A stretch of DNA of 64,000 nucleotides, taken from contig CAJNAR010000144.1 in the NCBI GenBank assembly GCA_905220665.1, positions 806,001-870,000 of the forward strand. The letters are read 5' to 3'. Under the pieces are notes generated by a model. That model searched no databases, had not been told where the DNA came from, and saw only the letters and a program-made list of their open reading frames with translations. Below are positions 55,101 to 64,000 of the stretch, one piece after another (position 1 is the stretch's first letter; each line of letters begins with the position of its first letter). Source of the DNA: Albugo candida (Eukaryota > Oomycota > Peronosporomycetes > Albuginales > Albuginaceae). The translations under genes and the position numbers were made by a program.

Positions 55101-58100
55101 ATACGATCGCAAAAGCCAATATAAGCTGTGCTCCATAAGCATCAAATCGACGTCTTCCTCACCAAAAAGATCATCCAATCGACTCTGTTCCAGCGACATT
55201 ATCTTTAACATATAGCTTCTTGGCTTTTCATAATCACGAGGGATGATTGGAATGTTTGTTTGTGAGAGACTTTGTACAAGTTGATGCTTGGTCGTTCCCA
55301 GATAGTGCTCATTTTGCTTTTTATCGAGAAGAGAAGATGCCGTCAATGCAATTCCTTCTTTAATCAGATGGATAGCGCCAAGAATAGGATCAAGAATGTC
55401 GTAAAAGCTGGGTCCATACTTGTATCGCCATTGCCGTAACACTGACTCCACTGTCTTGTCAATGCCATCTACTTCATCAAGCAGCTGTTGACACTCTGAA
55501 AGTGGTAAAGGTGACGTATTGGGCACTTTAAGCAGCTTCGATGCCGCCGTGAGAATCGCACGGATTCGTTCCGACGAAAGTATCGTCTTTTGAAGTTGCT
55601 GGATATCCCAAAAAAGCTCTGTAAACTGAGTACTTGGAACCGAGCAAGCACTACTGTCCTTCACCTCGAACCGCTCTATGGCGACCAGCTTTAGCTTCTC
55701 GGCAGCTTTGTGTGTGACCGCAAGTGCACTTTTTGGACAGAGTAGGTGATGATCAACAAGACCGGAATCAATAGCGACTTGATCTGCAGCGTGTTGGAAA
55801 GTGTGCACTGCGAGACGTTCGAGCAAAGCCTTCTTCTTCAAAACAGCTTTTGCCAACGGGTCCACCGGAACACTAGGACTCAGCAATTTTACTCTGAGTA
55901 AGCCCAAATGAGCAAATATGCTCCCTATCGAGAGCTCGGATGCATTCGCCTGATTGCATTCGGACAATAACGGAACGATGAGAGATCGTACGTGTGTATT
56001 GAGACAGGAGTCATTCCATCTTAATAACAGATCCGTCAACGTCTGTGGCTGAAATGTTGAATGTGCTTCTCGGAAGAGGTTTATTTGTGAACGGATCTGT
56101 CGATATAACTCCATCTTGTCGGATGGTATTGCTTTAAAAAACGCCAAAAGAGTGTAAATAAGAAGCTCTTTACCATATTGGAAAGTAAGATGTTGCGTGT
56201 CAGACGTCTGGAGATCGAATAAGTAGTCTCTCAAGCCTTTCATACGAGACACCTGATAGTACGATTCGATCAGTGCACAGCCGGATGATGAAGAGCTTGT
56301 TGAGGTCTTCACACAGCATTCCAATTGCCGTAAAAGCTCAGCTCCATCTCCATTACGAAACATCTGCGGAAATCCTCTCATCTTTTTGTATTGTAAAGAT
56401 GTCAATGTACTCGTAAAAGAATTTCCGCTCCTCTTTCCATTCCCGCTCGAATGCACCAACAAACTCAATATCTCTGGATTTTGTGAGCTGCTAATGCGCA
56501 GAAATCGATGCGTATCCGCCACGATCGTTGTCAAATACTGTCGTAATCGCGTCACATATTGGCGTACTAGCTCTTGTGAGCAAGATACTTGTAGAGCTTT
56601 GCCTTGCCAAATCAGATCTTGATAGATAAATATACTTGCAGGGGATCGCGTTTGTAGACGCAAAAGCGCTTTCACACATTCTCTTAGCGTCTGTAGCATC
56701 GAATCAATCCTTTCCTTGACAAAAGTAAGATAGCTATCTTCCAAATCGAAAGCATTCACAATGCCAAGTACGGAGACAATGACGAGTAATTCAAGGCGCA
56801 AAGCTCTTGATTCATAAAGAGCGCTCAGTTGGACATTGACGATAGCTTGCTTCATTCGTGTTGCGATAGGATCACTTTCCGTATGGTCAAAGAGCAGAAT
56901 CGGCCTGCCGAGCGGTACACTGCTCACACTGGGGTCTTGATCAGCCTTGAGTGACACAAGGCTAACTGCTTCAACATCCTCATCGGTATCGCCATATGCG
57001 TCTCCAGAGAAGCCCCGACGTTCGTTGAGATAAAACACTCGATCATGTAGCCACTTTGTCACGAAGTCACGTTGTCGTGTGAGTTTTTCGAGTAGTAAGG
57101 CTGGATATTCAAGCACTTTATTCTGCTTCAATAGACCATTTTCACCATTCCGTAGATAGTTGCACTCGCAGAAGGCATGCATCAATTCTTCGCGATCAGA
57201 TTGCTCCGTGAATAAGATCGGATGAACTCTCACCAATGACTTTTGTACTTGCGGTGTCTGCTGATGTGCCGCTGTATCCAAGTCATAGATCAGCGTCCAA
57301 ATAGTAAGTGTATTCGGTTCCGCATTTTGACCGCACTGAAGGGATTCCAATCGATGTTCCAGAGAGAAATAAGCAGTGGCTATATATTCTAATGTCTTCC
57401 ACGCGAGCCATTCTTCGGCGTTTGCGGGTAATAAAGCATGTCCTCCATACTTCCACAACGTCATTTTGCGCGACTTGGAGCCCAAAAGGGTATCCAACCT
57501 TGACTGAACATCTTCAAATTGATCCAAAAGAGAACGTAACGACAAGCATTCGAGCAATACTGGTCGCCAGGTTTTGTACAGCCAGCTCCAAAAGATCAAA
57601 AAGCGAGTCCAATCGAAGACTTTTGCTTTACAATTTGCCGGTATTGAGTCCAGGATCGAGATGAAAACGGATTTTTTCCAGAGGAGCTCTTCGAGCTGCT
57701 CGATGTGAGGTAGATCAAGTGCTAAGGATACGATGGATTGCTCCATTCCTCGAAGTAATGTGTAGAGCGTGGAAAAGAGTCTGAATTCGTCTGGATTTTC
57801 CCGAAGGCGCATTATCAGTCCTTGCAACGATCTGTACCTGACGTTATTGCCTCCATTGCTCGCAACCTCACGTGCCTGTGGATGATGAAGCAAATAGATC
57901 TGCTGGAGAAGCGTCCAGGACGGCTCTGGTGTTGCAACTTTCACACGCTTGCTACTCGGCTGATCACCTTCATGCTTTTGACCATGCGATAACGAGGCGT
58001 CAAGTACAGCTCGAATCGCCACATCAACAGCGTTATACTGCTCTACTTGGCAAAAGCGGTACCATTCAAATCGGAGCAAGAGATCAAGCATCTCCTGCTT

Positions 58101-61100
58101 TGGCTGGTACGTCAATGCTTCAAATTTGCTTATTAGCTGTGTATAGATCGACTTGCTGCTCAGACATTCGCGTAGAAAACGACCGAAAAGTTTGTACCAC
58201 GCGATATCGACCGAGGTCTTCCATTTGTATTGAAGAAATTTGTGATATAGGAAGGTCAGCTGGTTAGACAACATCGATGGTTTCTGCTTGTATAGATTGC
58301 ATTGCAATGATGAGATAATGCGGAGAATGGAGAACGGAGAAAGCGCAAGACGATCTGAAAGTCTATCGAAAACCCGCGCTGGGTACAAATGTTTCTGAGC
58401 CTGTAATAGCACCTGAGTTGATGTGCTTGATTCAGACCCAGCTAGACAGTCTGGCCATATAATCTCTCCTTCGTAGCTGCTGTGGACGGAAGCTTTAGAA
58501 GATAGCAGCAAGTTTAATTGCCAAAAGTGGCGTTCCAGTACCCATTGCTCACAATCTTGACCAACGGCAAATACGGTCGAAGTAGATGCTGTCGGTGCTA
58601 TCAGTGCTTCGAAAGGCATTCGAACGAGTTTAATTCCATCTTCGCTTTCGTCTGTTTCGCTAGCTTCAGCTAGTATCGATGCTAGAATGGATGCAATCTG
58701 TGGGATCTGAAGAAGATCTCTTCCATATGCTCTTTCAAATGACCGATGAAGAGCGAAGCGCATGGAAACCATTCTTGCCCGCTCATTTTGAAGAAGCTGT
58801 GCCCAATTTGCCAGATTTCGGTCATTGATGTCAGACAAGTTGACACCGAGTGAAGAGATTTTAAAACTCTGTCGGGTTTTGGACGAGTGTTGGATTCCCA
58901 ATATCTCAGAATGCACAGCTACCATTCTTTCCACAAGCTCTCGACTTACAATGCCACAGGCAGCCACAATGTGCTTACAGTCCATAATCCGAGCACATTC
59001 CTTCCCAATGGATGGCGAATAAGGCAATGGTATGAGCGCTATCTCCACACAACGATTTCTCATCGCTCTGGAAATCTCGCCATGTTGTGCGTCCATTGAC
59101 AGAAATATTCGAAAGTCGGGATGTGGCTTGATGATCCGCAATTGGCCTCTCACGAGTCCACATTCGTTCACTACAAGTTCTCCATTCGGTTCCAGTAAGG
59201 CGTTCAGACGGTCCAACACGGATGCCGGACAAAAGTTGACGTTTTCAAGTAGAACCCAGTCACCGCATTTCATCGCTTGTAATAAAGTGCCATCAACCCA
59301 TTCGAATTGAGCGGCGTTACTTGTACAAGCACTATTTTTCACCATTTTCGATAAGTGATCAAATTCCGCTCTGAGACCTTTCAAATTGTGTCGATCACTG
59401 AATGGAGATAATAGGCTTAACAACTCTGCTATTCGGTGCATTTGCTGGGTAGTTTTTATGGTCTGAGAAGAGGAAGCACGCTCAGCATTTGCTGCAGATA
59501 TTTCGACCCTGTCCTCTTTATAGATTCTCATCAATGCAGACCACAAGGCCGTCGTGTCTGCTATCGTTGTACGGAGACTCTCACTTTGTCCAGCAAATCG
59601 CTCCTCGGTCAAATGAACCATCATGCCCGGTAGAATGACCTCGGATACCATAACAACTCTCTGGTGTAGAGAGAGCACGAGTCTGTTCAAATCCACTTGT
59701 TCAAAGCAGCCAAGTAGCTCCGATGCATCGAAACCGGCGCTGAGTACGATCTCATGCAATTTGTGACCTGTTAGAGACGCCAATAATCTGACACTACCGC
59801 TTTTCCCACTAGCTGGTGGGCCGACCAACAACGCAGGCCAATCTCGATTCACACAATGGATAAGAGCTTCCATGGGTCGCCATAATGTCTGTAGTGACAC
59901 AGGTGGGATAGAGCGTACCGAGTGAAGGTTTAAGGCTCCTTTCCGAGCAAGAACAGCACGGCCAACACGAAGTTCATTCGGTGAAAGATCAAGTGCGACT
60001 GGATACGCTTCCAGCCACGTTGAGTCATGCTGAGGAAGAAGCATTGTGAGTCGTTCTCTAGCTCGATCTCGATCCGATTGGAGTCGAAAGCGATTGATAT
60101 AGACGAGATTCGCGTAATACATTGCACATTTCTGGACAGAGTCTGAAGTATCTAAATCCGGAAGTCGATTGATATGCTCCTTGATGAGTTCACACAGCCT
60201 TAGAATGTCACGTAAATTGAACTCCCAGGGAGCTCCCTGTCGGCCATATGAATGGGTAATCATCGTATCCTTGTGTATCGTCATTGTGAACTGAACAAGT
60301 AGCGTTAAAAGCCCAATCTTCGACCCATCTTTCTGGTCTACAATCAGCTCCTGTAGCTCGGGATATAGGCTTTCTGAAATAAAAAGAAGATCACTTTCTT
60401 CCAGACATTCAACAACGACCCGAGTGAATCGATTCAGAAATGATTTCGGAAGTCCTTTGCGCCCTCCTCCTTGTCGTAGTGGATTTTGTGCACCAAAAAT
60501 GCGAAAGTCTGGTGAACAAGCAAATGACTTGTCTAGTTCGGGAATGTAGACAGTTCCACGATGATCCAGACACGCGTTGAGACCTTCTAAAACCGACTGG
60601 GAGGCGAGGTTCAGTTCGTCAAGAAGGATCCAGCCACCAGCTTTTAGCGCTCGTAGGAAGACGCCATCGGACCACTCAAAGACTCCACAAAAATCTTGAT
60701 TTATTTCGTCGTTTTCAGTCGTATTTGTAGGAGCTGGAAGGTCTGAGCCAAACAAGTCCGAAATGTCTGTCTGCTCGGAAAGATTTATGCGAACTAAATG
60801 GTGTCCAGAGGCCTGCGCTAAGGCTTGGATCAAACTTGATTTGCCAACACCAGGCGAGCCTTCCAGCAAGATGGGCCGTCGGACTTGCAGACCACGAAGC
60901 ACACGAAAGAGATTGGAATAGGTTGCTGGTGATCGAATGGAAAACATCATCGGTTTTTGACCAAGCTCCTTTCGAGGAATAAAGAATGGAGAGATACCGA
61001 AAAGCTTGTCATTTGAAACCATTTCGTTTGATGCTGAAAGTGCTGAAATCAAATTGCTGTCTGCCATGTTTTGAATGATCTGGAGACTGAGTAGTGCTTG

Positions 61101-64000
61101 TTGTCTTCCTGAAGATTGAGCCTGAGGAATCATTTCCAGCAGCTTCTTGTACGCTTCATCTCTGATACGACTAATAATTTGTGGAGGCTGATCTAGACCC
61201 AAGCCGAGACCATCAAGGACAGCCAAAGCCGCACCTTGAACGAATGCCACCCACTTGTCAGCATTTGGACGCTCGTTACTTCCCTCTTTAGTTACTTCTT
61301 GAATAAAGTGTATCCACGTCAATACATCGCGCAAAGTGATCGATACACCGCCACGCCCACCGACGCGGCCGAAATGGTTGAAATACTCGATAAAGTCTAA
61401 AATAGGACCGCACAACGGCTCCAAATGAAGACTTTTTGGGAATCGTACTAATCGGTCGTGAACAAAGACTTGGAATTCGTTCAGATTGGCAGCCGATGGG
61501 ACCCAGATCTCAGTAAATCGATTTCGGAGTGCCGGAGAGAGCTCCCGTTTACCAAAGTCACCTCCAGGGTTCATAGTGGCCAAGATTCGCCATTTTGGAT
61601 GGGCTTTGACTTCCTCTACAGAATCGCCTTTTTCACTCAGTAAGAGTGTACGAGTGGGTTCGAGCACAGAGTTGAGACGTTCGAGGACAGCATCTTGCGC
61701 CAAATTGACTTCATCGAGTAGCAGAATACCACCTTCTTTCATTGATTTAACTAAGGGACCATCATACCATTCAAAAATACACCCATAACGTTGTATCAAG
61801 CAATCAATCGACACGACCAATGCCTGGAATTCTTCATCGGCTATCCGTAAGAGCTCTGGTTTCAGCCTTTGGTACAGAGTAATCACATTGTCCACCGTTG
61901 CGTCGGCCTTTGTCTCGAGTTGGTCAAGCTCTCTTCGAGTCATGCACGTTATCTCAATGGTGGATCGTTGCAAGTAGCTCACCAGACGCCGTAAAGACGC
62001 CTTGAGCTCGATTGCCAGTTCTTCTTTCTTGCGATTCGGACGAAAGCAACCAACAATGTCGGACGTTTCTGTGTTTTGATGGCAATTGAAAAGGTAAAGT
62101 GGTTGTTGGAGCAATAGCGCGTATAGCTGGCACACTGTTGTCTTTCCCGAACCAGTCTCACCGACAAGTAGCACGGGTTCTCCATGCTGTAGACACCTAC
62201 CGACCAGAGAAAATAGTCGTCGTAGTGACTTGGTGACGCTGATTTGTTCCAGTCCAGCAGCAGCAGAATACTCTCCACTGTGAATCATCTCCTGCACCGA
62301 TTGAAAGTGAGCGGCTGTGCCCCAAATCGCCTCCCTTTCAATCTCTCCAGTTTCATTCACAACGCCTTGGTCGTAGTCGTCACGAGATTGCTGTCCATCG
62401 TAAAGCGCGTCAATGTTGAGCTGCACATTGCATTTCTCCTCAAGGACTTGGCGAATTACGGTTTTCTCTTCGTCCTTGCGCAGACGTTCCGCTAGAAGAC
62501 AGTATCCCTGTTCAGCCAGCTGGAGTTTGGTTAATGGTCGACGTTCGGCCCAACGGAGAAGATCACGGGTCGTGATGTAGCCGCTTTTGCCTGCGAATAA
62601 ATGTGATTGTTGTCGTCGATATTGTAAGACTTTCATGATTTCTATCAAAAGACTGCAGAACGAAGGTGGAATGGCACAACGTTGACACAAAATCTCTTCT
62701 AATTCTTTTGATGGAACCTCTTCCATTTGTATTTCAAGGAATCGATTTCGAAACGCTTTGGATAAGATTTTACGTCCACCATAAAGTCCCGGCGGATTCT
62801 GCGTCGCAAACAGTAGAAATCGATCGTTTGGCCGTATGACTTCTTGTGTCTCCGTTATAAACAACTCACGATGATCGTCCAGTAATCGATTAAGGGCTTC
62901 CAAGACATCGGTTGGCGCCAAATTGAGCTCATCCAGAATGATCCACCATCCATTCCGAACTGCTTGCACCAGGCCGCCTTCACGGAAAACAAGCTTCCCA
63001 GTCTTCGGATCCGATACGTATGCCCCCAAGTACTCTTGCAGATCGGTGTGTTCGTGGTTGTTGATACGGATACACTTTTGACCGATACGTTGAGCCAAAT
63101 ACATAATCAGTGAAGTCTTTCCAGCAGATGTAGGACCTTGGAGTAAGACTGGGAACTTCCCGATCATTGCTGCGCGCGCAATGTGGCACAGATTCGCTTC
63201 TACTGTTTTGGTCAATACGAACTGCTTTTGATTTGTCAGTGGATCGGCTACACTCCAATCATTCGGTTCGCAGTACGATGTCTTTGGAATCCAGTAAGAC
63301 TGAACCAGGACGTACTCGTGTTGGCTCTGACGGCCTCCAGGTCGTGGAGGAGCTCGGGACAATTCTTTCGGCTTGAGTTGCTTTGCAAATGTGGAACGAA
63401 TCTTTTGCTCGATAAACGTTCGTGAATCATGATCGAGTAAGGTGCAAAATGTGCTGGAAAAAGCTTCATACAGAGTACGGGGTATTCCATACCCTCGCTG
63501 GACCAAAATATTTGCAATGTATAACGCACGACAAAGCGTTCGAAGAGAATATCGGGGCTTTTGGTTCGCTCCATCACTCAGTCTGGTGTCAGCAAGCTGC
63601 TTTGTCTCGAGGTAGAACGACACGATTGTCTGCGAAAGACTTTTGTTATCCCCGTCGGTAGCTTGGAACGCAAGTGTGTGTTCCACAACTTGCATCAAGT
63701 CCTGTGGTGAGAGGCATTCATCGACGTATATCTCTGTGAATCGATGGCGTAAGGATGGTGGAAGATCGCGTTTGCCAACGTCCGTTGACGGATTCATTGA
63801 TCCGAAAATACGAAAATTTGGATGAGGTTTGATACTTTCGACATCGCCGCGTTCCACAATCGAAAAAGCCGATTGATCGCTTTCCAATAATGTGCTAATT
63901 CGTTCTAATGTCTCTGCTGACGCCAAGTTGATCTCATCCAGAAGTATCCAGTGTCCATGGCGAAGTGCTTGCACTAAAACACCTTCGACAAATTGGAAGG
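49119..64000 (-). CDS. MDN1: Midasin (AAA ATPase of 60S ribosome assembly), partial at the right edge
   Basis: One open frame without introns runs from the stop at 49119 past the right edge (at least 4959 codons). At the edge is the end of one AAA unit (WILLDEINLASAETLERI). Further dynein-like AAA modules follow with Walker A motifs GPTSAGKTS (near 63.13 kb), GETGSGKTT (62.15 kb), GSPGVGKSS (60.85 kb) and GPPASGKSG (59.81 kb). Each has a LLDE-N Walker B, or LLENVNF in the last. A long helical linker and an Asp/Glu-rich segment (about 50.06-51.86 kb) lead to the C-terminal MIDAS domain with DDSESM (near 49.77 kb). Midasin pulls assembly factors such as Rsa4 and Ytm1 off pre-60S particles. The N-terminal part is outside the window. 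Confidence 0.97.
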   Translation of the reverse strand, partial: FQFVEGVLVQALRHGHWILLDEINLASAETLERISTLLESDQSAFSIVERGDVESIKPHPNFRIFGSMNPSTDVGKRDLPPSLRHRFTEIYVDECLSPQDLMQVVEHTLAFQATDGDNKSLSQTIVSFYLETKQLADTRLSDGANQKPRYSLRTLCRALYIANILVQRGYGIPRTLYEAFSSTFCTLLDHDSRTFIEQKIRSTFAKQLKPKELSRAPPRPGGRQSQHEYVLVQSYWIPKTSYCEPNDWSVADPLTNQKQFVLTKTVEANLCHIARAAMIGKFPVLLQGPTSAGKTSLIMYLAQRIGQKCIRINNHEHTDLQEYLGAYVSDPKTGKLVFREGGLVQAVRNGWWIILDELNLAPTDVLEALNRLLDDHRELFITETQEVIRPNDRFLLFATQNPPGLYGGRKILSKAFRNRFLEIQMEEVPSKELEEILCQRCAIPPSFCSLLIEIMKVLQYRRQQSHLFAGKSGYITTRDLLRWAERRPLTKLQLAEQGYCLLAERLRKDEEKTVIRQVLEEKCNVQLNIDALYDGQQSRDDYDQGVVNETGEIEREAIWGTAAHFQSVQEMIHSGEYSAAAGLEQISVTKSLRRLFSLVGRCLQHGEPVLLVGETGSGKTTVCQLYALLLQQPLYLFNCHQNTETSDIVGCFRPNRKKEELAIELKASLRRLVSYLQRSTIEITCMTRRELDQLETKADATVDNVITLYQRLKPELLRIADEEFQALVVSIDCLIQRYGCIFEWYDGPLVKSMKEGGILLLDEVNLAQDAVLERLNSVLEPTRTLLLSEKGDSVEEVKAHPKWRILATMNPGGDFGKRELSPALRNRFTEIWVPSAANLNEFQVFVHDRLVRFPKSLHLEPLCGPILDFIEYFNHFGRVGGRGGVSITLRDVLTWIHFIQEVTKEGSNERPNADKWVAFVQGAALAVLDGLGLGLDQPPQIISRIRDEAYKKLLEMIPQAQSSGRQQALLSLQIIQNMADSNLISALSASNEMVSNDKLFGISPFFIPRKELGQKPMMFSIRSPATYSNLFRVLRGLQVRRPILLEGSPGVGKSSLIQALAQASGHHLVRINLSEQTDISDLFGSDLPAPTNTTENDEINQDFCGVFEWSDGVFLRALKAGGWILLDELNLASQSVLEGLNACLDHRGTVYIPELDKSFACSPDFRIFGAQNPLRQGGGRKGLPKSFLNRFTRVVVECLEESDLLFISESLYPELQELIVDQKDGSKIGLLTLLVQFTMTIHKDTMITHSYGRQGAPWEFNLRDILRLCELIKEHINRLPDLDTSDSVQKCAMYYANLVYINRFRLQSDRDRARERLTMLLPQHDSTWLEAYPVALDLSPNELRVGRAVLARKGALNLHSVRSIPPVSLQTLWRPMEALIHCVNRDWPALLVGPPASGKSGSVRLLASLTGHKLHEIVLSAGFDASELLGCFEQVDLNRLVLSLHQRVVMVSEVILPGMMVHLTEERFAGQSESLRTTIADTTALWSALMRIYKEDRVEISAANAERASSSQTIKTTQQMHRIAELLSLLSPFSDRHNLKGLRAEFDHLSKMVKNSACTSNAAQFEWVDGTLLQAMKCGDWVLLENVNFCPASVLDRLNALLEPNGELVVNECGLVRGQLRIIKPHPDFRIFLSMDAQHGEISRAMRNRCVEIALIPLPYSPSIGKECARIMDCKHIVAACGIVSRELVERMVAVHSEILGIQHSSKTRQSFKISSLGVNLSDINDRNLANWAQLLQNERARMVSMRFALHRSFERAYGRDLLQIPQIASILASILAEASETDESEDGIKLVRMPFEALIAPTASTSTVFAVGQDCEQWVLERHFWQLNLLLSSKASVHSSYEGEIIWPDCLAGSESSTSTQVLLQAQKHLYPARVFDRLSDRLALSPFSILRIISSLQCNLYKQKPSMLSNQLTFLYHKFLQYKWKTSVDIAWYKLFGRFLRECLSSKSIYTQLISKFEALTYQPKQEMLDLLLRFEWYRFCQVEQYNAVDVAIRAVLDASLSHGQKHEGDQPSSKRVKVATPEPSWTLLQQIYLLHHPQAREVASNGGNNVRYRSLQGLIMRLRENPDEFRLFSTLYTLLRGMEQSIVSLALDLPHIEQLEELLWKKSVFISILDSIPANCKAKVFDWTRFLIFWSWLYKTWRPVLLECLSLRSLLDQFEDVQSRLDTLLGSKSRKMTLWKYGGHALLPANAEEWLAWKTLEYIATAYFSLEHRLESLQCGQNAEPNTLTIWTLIYDLDTAAHQQTPQVQKSLVRVHPILFTEQSDREELMHAFCECNYLRNGENGLLKQNKVLEYPALLLEKLTRQRDFVTKWLHDRVFYLNERRGFSGDAYGDTDEDVEAVSLVSLKADQDPSVSSVPLGRPILLFDHTESDPIATRMKQAIVNVQLSALYESRALRLELLVIVSVLGIVNAFDLEDSYLTFVKERIDSMLQTLRECVKALLRLQTRSPASIFIYQDLIWQGKALQVSCSQELVRQYVTRLRQYLTTIVADTHRFLRISSSQNPEILSLLVHSSGNGKRSGNSFTSTLTSLQYKKMRGFPQMFRNGDGAELLRQLECCVKTSTSSSSSGCALIESYYQVSRMKGLRDYLFDLQTSDTQHLTFQYGKELLIYTLLAFFKAIPSDKMELYRQIRSQINLFREAHSTFQPQTLTDLLLRWNDSCLNTHVRSLIVPLLSECNQANASELSIGSIFAHLGLLRVKLLSPSVPVDPLAKAVLKKKALLERLAVHTFQHAADQVAIDSGLVDHHLLCPKSALAVTHKAAEKLKLVAIERFEVKDSSACSVPSTQFTELFWDIQQLQKTILSSERIRAILTAASKLLKVPNTSPLPLSECQQLLDEVDGIDKTVESVLRQWRYKYGPSFYDILDPILGAIHLIKEGIALTASSLLDKKQNEHYLGTTKHQLVQSLSQTNIPIIPRDYEKPRSYMLKIMSLEQSRLDDLFGEEDVDLMLMEHSLYWLLRSYKCGQKTCLKDARAVFDAFLKLWQLKKDEVEAKEKEENAFMKYKLRTTEILSDEAMEEAEFRKEYPDYISQDFGINDDTACNEDVASGTASSCIMDLATIEIFSFYHEQLYGETRQSVSYLDRDTVMRAFTMMHKVRHVVGNMPRDKSLDTQIAHLTYLTTILSQSELNHNSNVKAFQRDSNVKEMMHIASPLLRLLTKLQTLLRQWPEHAILQQLVTTAIQILHFDIDSPLGRTSSAVQLLLRKAQEWEAYAASQVSIKEELQPLTQIVARWRQIELHSWPQLLELREQKFRSAAKQTWPHLYSILTGNNKSQAECDVDVQTYRSVDVLPWCVWVLASSSAEETTDEWLCNLFDALDAYLRTSSLGQFQQRLTLLDSFYNQLDVEISSISIDQRKQSNWLHAWKVKNILYHLRRYYSQHWPFIKHEWDSMKARIQKKLVEFCKLCRWDEQTYYSLQESADKSHRKLSKLCREYEDDILARPMQAFLDRAMDGQVSQADGFTAIDVTWKELHDAHDLEFLSEADVPIIHLSPVTIPSDRMTNISNSYVSQCQYLSQLPKLTRKVIKYTQRDIMDAEHVLQRQNVHFVCEMLCASIFERLRKFKEAASAVANKATGDAEEHRSYRLPKGAKKKALLDLLGELKAHGFRHLMAQLPSQLQCMLHLFTLEAPKIKHLELDLSESKSISTLASKLAKGEGIYKALKWSWDRAELYYYRLVEQVTALRFRVSKAYSSDLSLHEVIQLRGYSENMLHICLQQRQVLLQTTRRHVKLVEFLDRFRELKTWCDIHLEKEGEDLCMVTKWFARQKETILHIQQPLRELEATINVAMETSEYVCETKDSIKSILQEGFALVKRLEANVSAQFSPSRDILIENAKGIDSLLSCLCKLRETTTRARIIPSFGYGELIPYVEEMSEQESIWLGKSASKAIMTKDDASDDTVQRFVRASDSILETILLAVQALKESESVTQPEGIIPQMHRLERDISQARIGEILEHLNTLESMLMSMYNKVTQNDSSNHLRNTLKSSLSTLQALLPSIVQVQLISRQYLVNYILTHKAVVKFNYIIIRVFRNLLEHGFCRGQEEDGEDENEQDGETQAGKEFDGTGMGQGEGKKDVSDQIEDEEQLLGLRDDPVTNETESAEKQPPDDTGLEMENDFEGSMQDAPDQDNEEEDEQDDGEELDREMGDVDQEDENLVDNKLWGEDSDDDNEDVDPEKEKFDENARSDGAQAMEDEIRGKNEDQENNGTEAKDEACEAQNQEAESKNEETEPVDELTEDDAVNADWEDDYEKEHGEFEESEMHNAEEIETDNVDEELPEDMELDGGEPENCEEDTQEGNDVNSDIDQDATSEVDQEAEKPILPDEQDLTSEDMAKAAGSGDMDTQQEEDAEDIGENDNSDSTAAEAAGQCGGQSVEKDDTMLPETMDKEKAEQDASDKAQNPVPNTGNNDIGSNDQWTSDAFSSSNGPQQPQPKDLSKEESNGPNPYQNRELAREHWKRRVDCIEREITNEDLDAFQPQTTDFKQAELDADQETIEREGDQFALAPTNDNELQMDDAGSAQEETMNEKEENGSGTGGHATSKEEKTDTPHLEEDKSDVEAVMANDTTTPMDWDTNEDKVNQDLRNFESTRTDISENEQSIEEERHDSYHQSIDPAAQDAELTPEDEMDSTEIEIQTLREELDESISTWSQSDSMELSRGVELWCKYKAITSPSSQRLCEQLRLILEPMLRAKLEGDYRTGKRINMRKVIPYIASHFRKDKIWMRRTKPSKRAYQIMIAIDDSESMADNQAGRLALEAMTTLCRALSQLEVGQLSVVKFGHTFQLLHAFDVPFTDDAGGYIISQFGFQQKRTNMIQTIDTILHVLQAAKEQACNTSSTASAPDFTQIVFMISDGRFDTDGRLSVKKLIEKATEQNQLIVLLIVDDHPSSQVGKAAGNSILETKRVQFSNGNIQMIPYLEKYPFPYYVLLPSSQHLPEILSDSLRNGLSFCQVDIDVEIIQ

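Noticed and set aside
1..64000. tRNA, rRNA, CRISPR arrays, insertion sequences, transposases
   Set aside because: None was recognised by eye on either strand; a tRNA and repeat scan would be needed to exclude short ones.

Overview
The window is nuclear DNA from a compact eukaryotic genome. Genes lie on both strands, often 50-400 bases apart, and are intronless or interrupted by short GT-AG introns. I could place 33 introns with some confidence; they run from 47 to 185 nt and most are 49-68 nt. The gene set (flagellum-associated TEX9 and a FAM47-like tail, an EF-hand NADPH oxidase, a kinesin-12, an NPC1/Patched-type transporter, midasin) and several TCAYTTYY initiator-like motifs fit a zoosporic oomycete, perhaps an Albugo-like biotroph. 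That placement is inference: no rRNA or marker search was possible.

Layout. 0-3.6 kb: a partial coiled-coil gene (-), an AGC/S6-kinase-like kinase (+) and eIF3e (+). 3.6-7.25 kb: mostly unresolved, with one small secreted, GPI-like protein (-). 7.25-14.3 kb: a PH/coiled-coil/WW protein (-), EMC4 (-) and a 1131-aa EF-hand protein (+). 14.3-18 kb: gene-poor, with one probable four-exon gene (-). 18-21.2 kb: RPN10 (+, with an apparent one-base frameshift) and the spliceosomal cyclophilin CWC27 (+). 21.2-30 kb: NADPH oxidase (-), HemK/PrmC methyltransferase (+), TEX9 (+), a Qc-SNARE (+), U1-C (-) and spermidine synthase (+). 30-38.7 kb: uS17/RPS11 (-), kinesin-12 (+), NF-YB (-) and an NPC1-like permease lacking its N-terminal domain (+). 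39.6-49 kb: two unrecognised proteins meeting tail to tail, a TPR plus prolyl-hydroxylase-like pseudoenzyme (-), an SH3-like repeat protein (-), and a membrane-anchored RanBP2-finger/HECT ubiquitin ligase (+). 49.1-64 kb: one uninterrupted 14.9-kb midasin (MDN1/REA1) frame (-) running off the right edge.

Most recognisable genes are housekeeping: translation (eIF3e, RPS11), ribosome assembly (MDN1), splicing (U1-C, CWC27), protein turnover (RPN10, HECT) and secretion (EMC4, SNARE). They are not an operon-like system; neighbours are mainly linked by sharing short divergent promoters or meeting tail to tail. The unusual items are lineage-specific domain combinations (TPR with a metal-less PHD fold; transmembrane segment, RanBP2 finger and HECT; PH, coiled coil and WW), the RPN10 frameshift, and several gaps whose short coding-like stretches I could not assemble.
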